Assembly (NCBI GenBank): GCA_963663905.2
Contig: OY760657.1
Coordinates: forward strand, 930,001-994,000
Reading direction: 5' to 3'
Source: Saccharicrinis sp963663905
GTDB taxonomy: Bacteria; Bacteroidota; Bacteroidia; Bacteroidales; Marinilabiliaceae
Length of the DNA: 64,000 nt
Shown in pieces: positions 24,670 through 33,192 of this stretch; the first letter of the stretch is position 1, and each line of letters opens with the position of its first letter. Made by a program: the position numbers and the translations under genes. The notes beneath the pieces were generated by a model. That model saw nothing but the letters and a program-made list of their open reading frames with translations, did not search any database and was not told where the DNA came from.

Positions 24670-25290
24670 ATGATAAGGATAATTTTTATTGCATTTTTAA
24701 TTTTGATTTTTAGTCAAAGCTTAACAATTGCACAGGAAAACAGTACAAATATAAATACGAATAAAATTGGAATTACGTATTCTTCGTTTGGCGAGAATGA
24801 TGTGTTTCGGTTTGATGAATTAGATGGAGCTGCAAGTTATAACAGTGATCAATTTTTTACTATTGGATTTAATTATATTCACTCATTGAATCAATGGTTA
24901 GAAGCAGAAACCGGAATAGAATATTCAAAGCATAGTTTCATAATCGAACCAAATTTGCTTCCTACTATGGATTACGCTTTAAGAAAGGCAGATCTTTCGT
25001 TAATTAATATACCTGTAACTTTAAGGGCAAACTTCTTAAAATATTTTTTTGTTAATGGAGGATTAATCGTTGATATTGATGCATCAAGTAATAGTTCAAT
25101 TGACAATCAAACAGGAATAGGAGCTCTTATGGGCGTGGCATTAAAATATGACTGTAAAAGCGGAATTTCCTTTTTTTTAAATCCTTATACTAAAATACAT
25201 TCTCTGATTCCTTTTGCAGATACTGAATATCATCAGCGAATTTGGGAAAATGGAATTAGGCTGGGCATTACATATAATTTGAATTTATAA
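24670..25290 (+). CDS. Outer-membrane beta-barrel protein in the rSAM cluster
   Basis: A 206-residue exported protein with a signal peptide ('FLILIFSQSLTIAQ', cleavage after about residue 21) and the strand pattern of an eight-stranded barrel: 'NKIGITYSSFG', 'FFTIGFNYIHSL', 'QWLEAETGIEYSKHSF', 'LSLINIPVTLRANFLKYFFV' and the final 'GIRLGITYNLNL'. It belongs to the general outer-membrane beta-barrel (PF13568-like) group. It is the third gene of the lipoprotein/rSAM cluster, 54 bp after the rSAM gene, so it may anchor or receive the modified lipoprotein. Specific role unknown. Confidence 0.7.
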   Translation: MIRIIFIAFLILIFSQSLTIAQENSTNINTNKIGITYSSFGENDVFRFDELDGAASYNSDQFFTIGFNYIHSLNQWLEAETGIEYSKHSFIIEPNLLPTMDYALRKADLSLINIPVTLRANFLKYFFVNGGLIVDIDASSNSSIDNQTGIGALMGVALKYDCKSGISFFLNPYTKIHSLIPFADTEYHQRIWENGIRLGITYNLNL

Positions 25291-25392
25291 TGAGTGAATT
25301 AGATATTGTGTATATATAATAGGTGATATTATTTTATTGAAACGGATAATATTATAGCTCACCTTTGTATGATTTTTACTTACAATTCCAAT

Positions 25393-25424
25393 AAAAAAGC
25401 CCATCCCTAAATAAAGAGATGGGC
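25393..25424 (-). terminator. Intrinsic terminator after uxuA
   Basis: On the minus strand GCCCATC...GGATGGGC forms a strong GC-rich stem followed by TTTTTTATT, about 113 bp beyond the uxuA stop codon. The 25291-25536 gap holds nothing else recognisable. Confidence 0.85.
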
Positions 25425-25536
25425 AACTCACCTTGTTAACTTATTCCGAATTTCCCTGTAATTGCAGTCGGAATCACCTACAATTTTCTATTTAATTTTC
25501 TTGATTGAAAAAACAATCATTTATTTATAAGCGCGA

Positions 25537-26742
25537 TTAAATGAAACTTTCAATTCCTGCCATCAATCCATCAAGTTCTGCCAATCCTTTTAAGCGACCA
25601 ATCAGTGGATATCCAGGATTATATTTATCATTATTATAATCATCCAAAATCTTAATTCCATGATCAGGTCGAACAGGCATTTTTACATCTTTTCGACCAG
25701 CAGAAATACGACTTTTTTGCTCTTTTAATAAAGCGGTCATTAGTGACACCATGTTTTGGCTTCCAGATAAATGACCTGATTCAAAGAAACTACCATCAGG
25801 TAAAAGCTTTGTGTTTCGTAAATGAACAAAATGTATTCTCTCACCATAAGTTTCAATGATATCTAATAAGTTATTCTCTTTTCTGGCAGATAGTGAACCT
25901 GCGCAAAAAGTGATACCATTGTTCGGCGATTTGTTAGCTTCATATAACCATTCATAATCTTCTTTTTGTCCGATTATTCTAGGTAAACCTAAAACCGGGA
26001 ATGGAGGATCATCCGGGTGTATAGCGAAGTTAACACCAACCTCTTCAGCAACAGGAATTACATCATCCAAAAATGCTTTAAGGTTTTCACGCATTTTAGC
26101 TTTATCATAACCTTCGTATCGTTTGATGAATTCCAAAAACAGAGTTTTAGGATCTGGCACACTACCATCGATTACTCCATCAATGAAACCCTGAGTTACA
26201 ACAATAATATTGTAAGCTAAAGTCTCAGCTTCTTCTTCACTCATTTTTGCAAAAACCTCTTTAGCTTTTTCTACTACCTCTTTAGGATAGTCTTTTTCAG
26301 CATCAGGACGTTTTAAAATATATGCATCAAAAGCCACAAATGTTGGGAAGTCAAAATACATCGACTCACCACCATTGTTTAATTTATAATGAAGATCAGT
26401 TCTGGCCCAATCTAATACCGGCATAAAATTATAGCAGATGGTATCAATACCACAATTTCCCAGGTTACGTACAGACTCCTGATAATTTTTAATCAGGCGA
26501 GGACGATCATCAGAGCAGATCTTGATACCTTCGGTAACAGGTAAACTTTCAACAACGCTCCATCGCATGCCACGTGATTCAATGGCATTTTTTACCTTCA
26601 TAATCTCTTCAACGGACCAAACTTCTCCATTAGGAATATGATGAAGAGCTGTGATTACACCTTCAACTCCCATTTGAACAAGCATATCCAATGTAATTGG
26701 ATCTTTTTCTCCAAACCAACGCCAGGTTTTCTCTAAAGCCAT
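25537..26742 (-). CDS. uxuA: Mannonate dehydratase
   Basis: A 401-residue TIM-barrel enzyme converting D-mannonate to 2-keto-3-deoxygluconate (EC 4.2.1.8), a step of hexuronate breakdown. Diagnostic segments are the opening 'TWRWFGEKDPITLDML' and 'GVEGVITALHHIPNGEVW', the central 'NFAIHPDDPPFPVLGLPRI' (metal ligands His/Asp), 'GITFCAGSLSARKENNL', 'IHFVHLRN' and 'PVRPDHGIKILDD', which carries a further metal-binding His. Length matches the family. It is last in a leftward set after the SDR dehydrogenase and the Nudix-type regulator, so it is probably induced by glucuronate-derived ligands. Confidence 0.97.
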   Translation of the reverse strand: MALEKTWRWFGEKDPITLDMLVQMGVEGVITALHHIPNGEVWSVEEIMKVKNAIESRGMRWSVVESLPVTEGIKICSDDRPRLIKNYQESVRNLGNCGIDTICYNFMPVLDWARTDLHYKLNNGGESMYFDFPTFVAFDAYILKRPDAEKDYPKEVVEKAKEVFAKMSEEEAETLAYNIIVVTQGFIDGVIDGSVPDPKTLFLEFIKRYEGYDKAKMRENLKAFLDDVIPVAEEVGVNFAIHPDDPPFPVLGLPRIIGQKEDYEWLYEANKSPNNGITFCAGSLSARKENNLLDIIETYGERIHFVHLRNTKLLPDGSFFESGHLSGSQNMVSLMTALLKEQKSRISAGRKDVKMPVRPDHGIKILDDYNNDKYNPGYPLIGRLKGLAELDGLMAGIESFI

Positions 26743-26855
26743 AGATTTATAATTTTAAAAATTTGATTTTGGATATAGAATTAAGGTTTCATGGTTAAAT
26801 AGGGATAGATTAAATCACCATTTAACCTTTAACCTTGCTTACCTTTTACCATTTA

Positions 26856-27662
26856 TTAAACTCCACTAAATGAACTGAAACCACCATCGACAGGTAGAAT
26901 AACTCCTGTAATAAATGAAGCTGCATCAGAGCATAGGAATTGAACAGCACCATTAAGTTCTTTAATATCACCAAAACGTTTCATTGGTGTACGAGCTAAT
27001 ACTTTTTTACTTCTTTCAGTGTAAGAACCATCAGGATTGATTAATACCTTTCTGTTTTGGTCGCCAATGAAGAATCCGGGAGCAATGGCATTAACTCTTA
27101 CTTTCTCATTGAATTTCATTGCCATTTCCATAGCCATCCACTGAGTAAAGATGTTAATTCCGGTTTTAGCAACAGAATATCCAAGTACTCTTGTAATTGC
27201 AGAATATGTGGCCATTGAAGAAATAGTAATGATACTTCCTTCTCCACGTTCAGCCATAGCTTCTCCAAAAACTAAACTCGGATAAACAGTTCCGTTTAAA
27301 TTTAAGTCAGTTACTCTTTGGAAGTCATCTATTTTCATATCGAAAACAGTTTGTTCTTCAGTAAGAGTTGCACCAGGAAGGTTACCTCCTGCTGTATTAA
27401 TTAATATATCTACCTTTCCCCATTTTGCTAACAGCTCTTCTTTAGCTTGTTTTAGCTCATCCATATCTAAAACGCTTGATACAATACCAATAGCTTCACC
27501 ACCTAAGGCTTTAAGCTCTTCAACTTTTGCATCTACGTTTTCTTTTCTGATATCCAGAATAGCAACTTTAACTCCGGCTTCAATTAAACTGGTTGCTATA
27601 CTGCCACCTAAAACACCTCCGCCGCCTGTTACTACGGCTACTTTTCCTGTCAATTCGAACAT
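26856..27662 (-). CDS. SDR-family oxidoreductase, probable fructuronate/mannonate dehydrogenase
   Basis: A 268-residue short-chain dehydrogenase. The NAD(P)-binding loop is 'VVTGGGGVLGGSIATSL' (residues about 8-24) and the catalytic Ser, Tyr-x-x-x-Lys are in 'ISSMATYS' and 'GYSVAKTG'. The end 'PVDGGFSSFSGV' is standard for classical SDRs. Lying 113 bp upstream of uxuA on the same strand, it most likely reduces D-fructuronate to D-mannonate, the job done in E. coli by the unrelated UxuB. In Bacteroidota such SDRs often replace UxuB; assignment to this step is from context. A candidate operator lies just upstream at 27675-27692. Confidence 0.82.
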   Translation of the reverse strand: MFELTGKVAVVTGGGGVLGGSIATSLIEAGVKVAILDIRKENVDAKVEELKALGGEAIGIVSSVLDMDELKQAKEELLAKWGKVDILINTAGGNLPGATLTEEQTVFDMKIDDFQRVTDLNLNGTVYPSLVFGEAMAERGEGSIITISSMATYSAITRVLGYSVAKTGINIFTQWMAMEMAMKFNEKVRVNAIAPGFFIGDQNRKVLINPDGSYTERSKKVLARTPMKRFGDIKELNGAVQFLCSDAASFITGVILPVDGGFSSFSGV

Positions 27663-27674
27663 AACTTTTAAATT

Positions 27675-27692
27675 TGCGTTTATAGTACGTTA
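27675..27692. promoter_or_regulatory. Candidate operator A of the Nudix-type regulator
   Basis: TGCGTTTATAGTACGTTA lies 13 bp upstream of the SDR start codon. It shares TGCGTnnAnnGTACGT with the site at 28371-28388 in front of the regulator gene. Right half GTACGT is exact, left half imperfect. Confidence 0.5.
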
Positions 27693-27712
27693 TCTAATAA
27701 GGGTAAAAATTT

Positions 27713-28357
27713 TTATAAGGGAACTTTAAGCTTATAAAGAAAGGCCGGTCGTTGCTGACCACCTATACTTTTTTCGCTAAGTTTTTCTACAAGTCCTTGA
27801 TTTATAACTTTCTTTCTAAAGTTACGATTGTCAATTGGATTTTGCAGAATCAACTGATATAATTCTTGCATCTGATTTAATGGAAATCTTTCAGGTAATA
27901 GATTAATTAATATAGGTTTGCGCCATAATTCTTCCTTAAGCCAGTTTAATGCAGTATCAAGCATTTGATTATGATCAAATGGTAATGGTTCAATGTTTGA
28001 AACATCGTGCCAACTTACTTCTTTGGCATGCGAACCTGCTAAAAGTTCAAACATTTCGGGTTTTACCAATGCACAAAATAAAATAGAAACTACACGGTGA
28101 GGAGGATAACGATGAACTTCACTAAAGATTCCAATTTGTGATAAATAAATATCATGAATTCCGGTCAGTTCTAATAGTACTCTCTTGGCTGCGGTTTCGA
28201 TAGGTTCATTTATATAAATATATGATCCGGGAAGTGACCATTTATTAATTTCAGGTTCTTTATCTCGTTTAATAAGCAAAACTTTCAATTGATTATCTAC
28301 ATATCCAAGTATGGCACAATCGACAGATAAATTGATAATTTTTTCGCTCATTTTCAT
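27713..28357 (-). CDS. Nudix-domain transcriptional regulator (NrtR/AraR-like)
   Basis: A 214-residue protein with an N-terminal Nudix fold (residues about 5-140, 'KVLLIKRDKEPEINKWSLPG' and 'ETAAKRVLLELTGI') and a C-terminal winged helix ('LLPERFPLNQMQELYQLIL', 'NRNFRKKVINQGLVEKL'). The Nudix box is degenerate ('AAKRVLLELTGI' in place of GxxxxxEx7REUxEExGU), so it probably senses a ligand and does not hydrolyse one. This is the NrtR-type architecture used in Bacteroidota for sugar catabolism regulators. The ATG at 28357 replaces a TTG at 28405. It heads the hexuronate genes and faces the GH31 operon, with matching putative operators upstream of itself and of the SDR gene. Confidence 0.85.
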   Translation of the reverse strand: MKMSEKIINLSVDCAILGYVDNQLKVLLIKRDKEPEINKWSLPGSYIYINEPIETAAKRVLLELTGIHDIYLSQIGIFSEVHRYPPHRVVSILFCALVKPEMFELLAGSHAKEVSWHDVSNIEPLPFDHNQMLDTALNWLKEELWRKPILINLLPERFPLNQMQELYQLILQNPIDNRNFRKKVINQGLVEKLSEKSIGGQQRPAFLYKLKVPL

Positions 28358-28370
28358 ATTGAAATTAATA

Positions 28371-28388
28371 TGCGTACAAGGTACGTAA
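28371..28388. promoter_or_regulatory. Candidate operator B of the Nudix-type regulator
   Basis: TGCGTAC-AAG-GTACGTAA is a near-perfect inverted repeat (GTACG[C/T]A half-sites, 3-base spacer) 13 bp upstream of the regulator's start codon. It lies in the divergent region shared with the GH31 operon. Same pattern as the site at 27675-27692. Confidence 0.55.
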
Positions 28389-28654
28389 AGTTTTGATGTT
28401 TCCAAATTTTTTTCAATCGAACTTACATGGTGAAATGTTAAAATTTAGGAGTGATATCCAATTGTTTTTTTGATGCTATTTTGAATGTTTAAAAGTTAAC
28501 AATCGCAATAAATAGTTGATATTTAGATTGTATGAAGTGTTGTTTTTCTTTATGGAGAAAAAAGTAGTTTACATTTCAACATCTATCGTTATCATTCTAT
28601 CACGCCATCTAAGAGATCTGGTTTTACATTTGTTTTTGAAAAAAATCTACATCT

Positions 28655-31045
28655 ATGAAAGTTTTATTGTTAAATGCCTTGAGGGTATTCGTACTATCAT
28701 TTTTATGTGTGACGTATGTCGATGCCCAAATACAAAACCTTGGGTTGGTAAATGAACCCATCGATATTAGTCCTGACTTTTACAATTTTAAAAACACATA
28801 TTATTTTGCAGATAGTCTCGCTTCTTTTGATCCAACTTCGGCTAAAGGATTAATTAATTATAAGCGTTATGAGTATAAAACCCGTTACGCATTTAATAAT
28901 ATGCTTGGTGTTTTAAAACCGGTAAGCGAAAATGAATTTCCTACAGGTGAATATGCTGCAACTCCTGAATTATCCTTTTCTATTGATTTTGTTTCGGATA
29001 GAACAGTTCGTTTGAGATTTTCCAGTGGTCCGGATAAAACAATTGACGATCATTCATTAATGTTAGTGAATGGTCAGGCTCCAAAAGTAAAAAACTGGGA
29101 CTATTCTTATAAGGATGGCAATCATGTTTATCAAAGTGCTTACGGTAAAGTTGTTGTTACTCCATATCCTTGGCATGTTGCATTTTATGATGCGAGCGGA
29201 AAGTTGCTGACTTCAACCAACCATCATATAGATAATGCTGAATCAACTTATACTCCGATAATGCCTTTCTCGTATGTTCGCAGGGCGTCTGATTATTCCA
29301 AAAGTTTTAATGCTGCATTTACATTATCTCCTAACGAAATGATATTTGGTTGTGGAGAATCTAATACACAGTTGAATAAACGAGGACAAAAAGTAGTTTT
29401 ATGTACTGATGATGCCAATGGTATTCAAAACGAAACCATGTATAAGCCCATTCCATTTTTTATGAGCAACAGAGGTTACGGAATGTTTATGCATACATCA
29501 ACTCCAATTACATGTGATTTTGGTAAATATTTTAGTGGAGTCAATTCCATTATGGTAGGCGATGAATCTTTGGATTTATTCGTATTTCTTGGAGAGCCTA
29601 AAGAGGTTTTAAATGAATATACCAACCTGACAGGAAAAGCACAAATGCCTCCGCTTTGGTCTTTTGGTTTTTGGATGAGTCGTATTACCTACTTTAGTGA
29701 AGAGGATGGACGGACAGTAGCTAAAGAATTAAGAAAGAATGAAATTCCTTGTGATGTGATTCATTTTGATACTGGATGGTTTGAAACAGACTGGCGTTGT
29801 GATTATCAGTTTTCAAAATCACGATTTGAAGATGCAGGTAAGATGATAACTGATTTGAAAAAGCAGGGCTTTGAAACTTGTTTATGGCAGCTTCCATATT
29901 TTGTTCCTAAAAATGAATTATTTAGCGAGATAGTAGATAAAGGATTGTACGTTAAAAATGCAAAAGGTAATCTACCTTATGATGATGCAGTCCTTGATTT
30001 CTCGAATCCTAAAACAGTAGAATGGTATCAAGGTAAAATTGCAGGTTTATTAGAACTTGGAGTAGGGGCAATCAAGGTTGATTTTGGTGAAGCAGCTCCG
30101 TATAATGGAATTTATGCTTCTGGTAAAACTGGCTTTTATGAGCATAACCTTTATCCTTTAAGGTACAACAAAGCAGTTGCAGAAATCACTCAAAAAGTAA
30201 AAGGTGAACAAATTATGTGGGCTCGTAGTACATGGGCTGGAAGTCAGCGTTATCCTGTACATTGGGGCGGTGATCCGGCCAATACCAATACAGCTATGGC
30301 TGCTGCTTTACGTGGTGGATTATCTATCGGTTTAAGTGGTTTCTCATTCTGGAGTCATGATATTGGTGGATTTGTATTGCAAGCTCCGGAGGATTTATAC
30401 AGAAGATGGACTCCTTTCGGAATGTTGACTTCGCATACTCGTAGTCATGGTGCGCCTCCAACAGAGCCATGGGAGTATAGCAAGAGCTTTTTAAATGATT
30501 TCAGAAAAGCTGATGATATGCGCTATCAGTTAATGCCATATATCTACGCTCAGGCTAAAAAATGTACAGAAACAGGGTTACCTATGATGCGTGCTTTATT
30601 TGTTGAGTTTCCTGATGATCCTGGATCGTGGTTAGTGGATGATGAATATTTGTTTGGTGAAGATATTTTAGTGGCTCCTTTATTTGAGGAAGTTACAGAA
30701 CGCAGTGTTTATTTGCCTAAAGGTAACTGGGTTGACTATCAAACAGGTAAATCATATGAAGAAGGCTGGCATCAGATAGAAGCTGGAGAAATTCCAATTG
30801 TAATGTTGGTTAAGGAGGGCTCTGTTATTCCTCATATCAAATTGGCTCAATCTACAAAAGATATGGATTGGAGTAAACTGGATTTGAAAGTATATGGTAA
30901 AAATATTTCAGAAGCTAAAGGGTTGATTTGTTTACCAGAAGAAATCAAACTGCATGAAATCACAGCAAAAAAGCAAGGCGATCAATGGCAGGTAAATAAC
31001 GAAGGCATCAATACGAAATTGGTAATTAAAGAAATCATTGAATAA
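28655..31045 (+). CDS. GH31 alpha-xylosidase (YicI-like)
   Basis: A 796-residue exported GH31 enzyme with a signal peptide ending 'VTYVDAQ'. Its catalytic nucleophile is Asp476 in 'AIKVDFGEAAP'; the 'DFGE' sequence is the alpha-xylosidase variant of the GH31 motif (as in E. coli YicI), where alpha-glucosidases usually have D-M/G-N-E. The acid/base is probably Asp540 in 'HWGGDPANT'. Upstream, 'VIHFDTGWFETDW' contributes to the -1 subsite. The enzyme should cut alpha-1,6-xylose from xyloglucan oligosaccharides. The next gene starts on the last base of its stop codon, so GH31 and GH3 are tightly coupled. Confidence 0.93.
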   Translation: MKVLLLNALRVFVLSFLCVTYVDAQIQNLGLVNEPIDISPDFYNFKNTYYFADSLASFDPTSAKGLINYKRYEYKTRYAFNNMLGVLKPVSENEFPTGEYAATPELSFSIDFVSDRTVRLRFSSGPDKTIDDHSLMLVNGQAPKVKNWDYSYKDGNHVYQSAYGKVVVTPYPWHVAFYDASGKLLTSTNHHIDNAESTYTPIMPFSYVRRASDYSKSFNAAFTLSPNEMIFGCGESNTQLNKRGQKVVLCTDDANGIQNETMYKPIPFFMSNRGYGMFMHTSTPITCDFGKYFSGVNSIMVGDESLDLFVFLGEPKEVLNEYTNLTGKAQMPPLWSFGFWMSRITYFSEEDGRTVAKELRKNEIPCDVIHFDTGWFETDWRCDYQFSKSRFEDAGKMITDLKKQGFETCLWQLPYFVPKNELFSEIVDKGLYVKNAKGNLPYDDAVLDFSNPKTVEWYQGKIAGLLELGVGAIKVDFGEAAPYNGIYASGKTGFYEHNLYPLRYNKAVAEITQKVKGEQIMWARSTWAGSQRYPVHWGGDPANTNTAMAAALRGGLSIGLSGFSFWSHDIGGFVLQAPEDLYRRWTPFGMLTSHTRSHGAPPTEPWEYSKSFLNDFRKADDMRYQLMPYIYAQAKKCTETGLPMMRALFVEFPDDPGSWLVDDEYLFGEDILVAPLFEEVTERSVYLPKGNWVDYQTGKSYEEGWHQIEAGEIPIVMLVKEGSVIPHIKLAQSTKDMDWSKLDLKVYGKNISEAKGLICLPEEIKLHEITAKKQGDQWQVNNEGINTKLVIKEIIE

Positions 31046-33180
31046 TGAAGCATTGGATTTTAATTGTAGCATTCATGTTTAGTATTCACGTTTCTAATTC
31101 TCAGAATTATCCTTTTCAGAATACAAAACTGGATACAGAAAAGCGTATAGATAACCTCTTGTCGTTAATGACTTTAGATGAGAAGGTGAATTGCTTAGGT
31201 ACGAATCCTTCTGTACCACGATTGGGAATAAAGGCAACTGGTCATGTAGAAGGTTTACATGGATTGGCCATGGGTGAACCTGGTAACTGGGGAGGTAAAA
31301 ATCCTGTAGCAACAACAACCTTTCCTCAGTCGTATGGAATGGGACAAACCTGGGATACAACCTGCATGAGGATATTGGGAGAGATTGAAGGATACGAGGT
31401 TCGTTATATGGTTCAGTCGCCAAAATATAATCGTGGAGCTTTGGTTGTGAGAGCTCCCAATGCCGATTTAAGCCATGACCCAAGATGGGGAAGGACTGAG
31501 GAATGCTATGGTGAGGATCCTTATCTAAATGGTCAATTGGTTGTGGCATTTATCAAAGGCCTGCAAGGAAATAATCCAGATTACTGGCAGGCAGCTTCAT
31601 TAATGAAGCATTTTCTGGCTAATAGTAATGAAAACACCCGCACATCATCTTCATCTGATTTTGATGAGCGTTTATTGCATGAATATTATGCTTATCCGTT
31701 CCAAATGGGTGTTGAAAAAGGTGGTTCGCGAGCTTATATGGCTTCTTATAATAAAGTAAACCAGGTTCCGATGATGGTGAGTCCATTATTAAAGGATCTA
31801 ACTGTTGACAATTGGGGACAGAATGGAATTATTTGTACCGATGGTGGAGCCTTAGGACTATTAATATCAGATCATAAATATTATGAATCCATTGAAATGG
31901 GTGCAGGAATGGCTGTAAAGATGGGAATCAATCAGTTTTTGGATAGATATAAAGGTCCAATTGATACAGCATTGATGAAAGGAATAATCAATGAAGCTGA
32001 TATAGATGCTGTCCTTCGTGGTTCTTTTAGAGTGATGATTAAATTAGGATTGTTGGATCAAAGTGATAATAATCCGTATTCAAAAATTGGTTTGAATAAT
32101 GAAAAGGAACCATGGTTGAATGAAAAGAATAAAGCCATAGTAAAAGAGGTTACTTGCAAGTCTATTGTTCTTTTAAAGAATGAAAATCAAACTCTGCCTA
32201 TCAATACAAAAAAGGTTCACAAGATATTAGTAGTTGGACAATTGGCAGATCAGGTTTTATTGGATTGGTATTCGGGAACACCTCCATACTTTATTACGCC
32301 ATTACAGGGGTTAAAAGATAATTTTGGTAAAAAAACAGAAATTGTTTATGTACCTGATTCTTTAATTGAGAAAGCTAAAGATGAAGCAAAAGATGCTGAT
32401 TTGATTCTGGCATTTGGAGGCAATCATCCAACAGGAAATGCAGGTTGGGCTGAGGTGACCCGGGATAGTTACGGAAAGGAATCTGTTGATCGAAAAACAA
32501 TTATGCTTGAAGATGCAGCTTGGATAAAGCAATTGTATGAAGTCAATCAAAATATCGCTTTGGTTTTGGTAAGCAGTTTCGCTTATGCAATTAATTGGTC
32601 TCAGCATAATTTACCAGCCATTGTCCACACTGTACATAACAGTCAGGAATTAGGTAACGCATTGGCTGATGTTTTAGTAGGTGAATATAACCCAGCCGGC
32701 CGATTGGTTCAAAACTGGCCAATGAGCGATGATAATCTTGCCCCATTATTGGATTATAACATTTGTAATGGACATACATATCTCTATCCAAAATATCCAC
32801 CATTGTATCCTTTTGGATATGGTTTAAGCTATACAAAATTTGATTACAGTAATGTAAATGTTCAGGTAGATAATGATTTGATTCATGTAAAGCTTGATGT
32901 TAAAAATACAGGCGAGGCTGATGGCGATGAGGTGGTTCAGGTGTATGTTTCATATCCTCATTCTGCTGTTGCTCGTCCTGTTAAAGCATTAAAAGGATTT
33001 TTAAGGACAAACATCAAAAAGGGAGAAACAAAATTAGTAAGTATTCAGATAGATAAGAATGATTTGCGATACTGGGATGTAAATCATAAAGAAATGGTGT
33101 TGGAGAAAGGTGACATAGAATTATTAATTGGAGCTTCCTCACAGGATATCAGATTAATTAAAAAAGTGACGATAGAGTAA
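31045..33180 (+). CDS. GH3 beta-glucosidase
   Basis: A 711-residue exported GH3 enzyme (signal peptide 'FMFSIHVSNSQ'). The TIM-barrel part includes 'RAPNADLSHDPRWGRTEECY' and 'SLMKHFLANSNEN' (substrate-binding Lys-His) and the nucleophile Asp266 in 'IICTDGGALG'. Residues about 370-590 form the alpha/beta sandwich, and a C-terminal fibronectin-III-like domain follows ('KNTGEADGDEVVQVYVS'). It should remove beta-linked glucose (or xylose) from oligosaccharides. Being translationally coupled to the alpha-xylosidase suggests sequential trimming of the same substrate: xylose off first, then backbone glucose. Confidence 0.94.
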   Translation: MKHWILIVAFMFSIHVSNSQNYPFQNTKLDTEKRIDNLLSLMTLDEKVNCLGTNPSVPRLGIKATGHVEGLHGLAMGEPGNWGGKNPVATTTFPQSYGMGQTWDTTCMRILGEIEGYEVRYMVQSPKYNRGALVVRAPNADLSHDPRWGRTEECYGEDPYLNGQLVVAFIKGLQGNNPDYWQAASLMKHFLANSNENTRTSSSSDFDERLLHEYYAYPFQMGVEKGGSRAYMASYNKVNQVPMMVSPLLKDLTVDNWGQNGIICTDGGALGLLISDHKYYESIEMGAGMAVKMGINQFLDRYKGPIDTALMKGIINEADIDAVLRGSFRVMIKLGLLDQSDNNPYSKIGLNNEKEPWLNEKNKAIVKEVTCKSIVLLKNENQTLPINTKKVHKILVVGQLADQVLLDWYSGTPPYFITPLQGLKDNFGKKTEIVYVPDSLIEKAKDEAKDADLILAFGGNHPTGNAGWAEVTRDSYGKESVDRKTIMLEDAAWIKQLYEVNQNIALVLVSSFAYAINWSQHNLPAIVHTVHNSQELGNALADVLVGEYNPAGRLVQNWPMSDDNLAPLLDYNICNGHTYLYPKYPPLYPFGYGLSYTKFDYSNVNVQVDNDLIHVKLDVKNTGEADGDEVVQVYVSYPHSAVARPVKALKGFLRTNIKKGETKLVSIQIDKNDLRYWDVNHKEMVLEKGDIELLIGASSQDIRLIKKVTIE

Positions 33181-33192
33181 AATTGAAGTAGG

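Noticed and set aside
28516..28755. Open frame overlapping the GH31 start
   Set aside because: Out of frame with GH31, covers its signal peptide region, and has no protein-like features.
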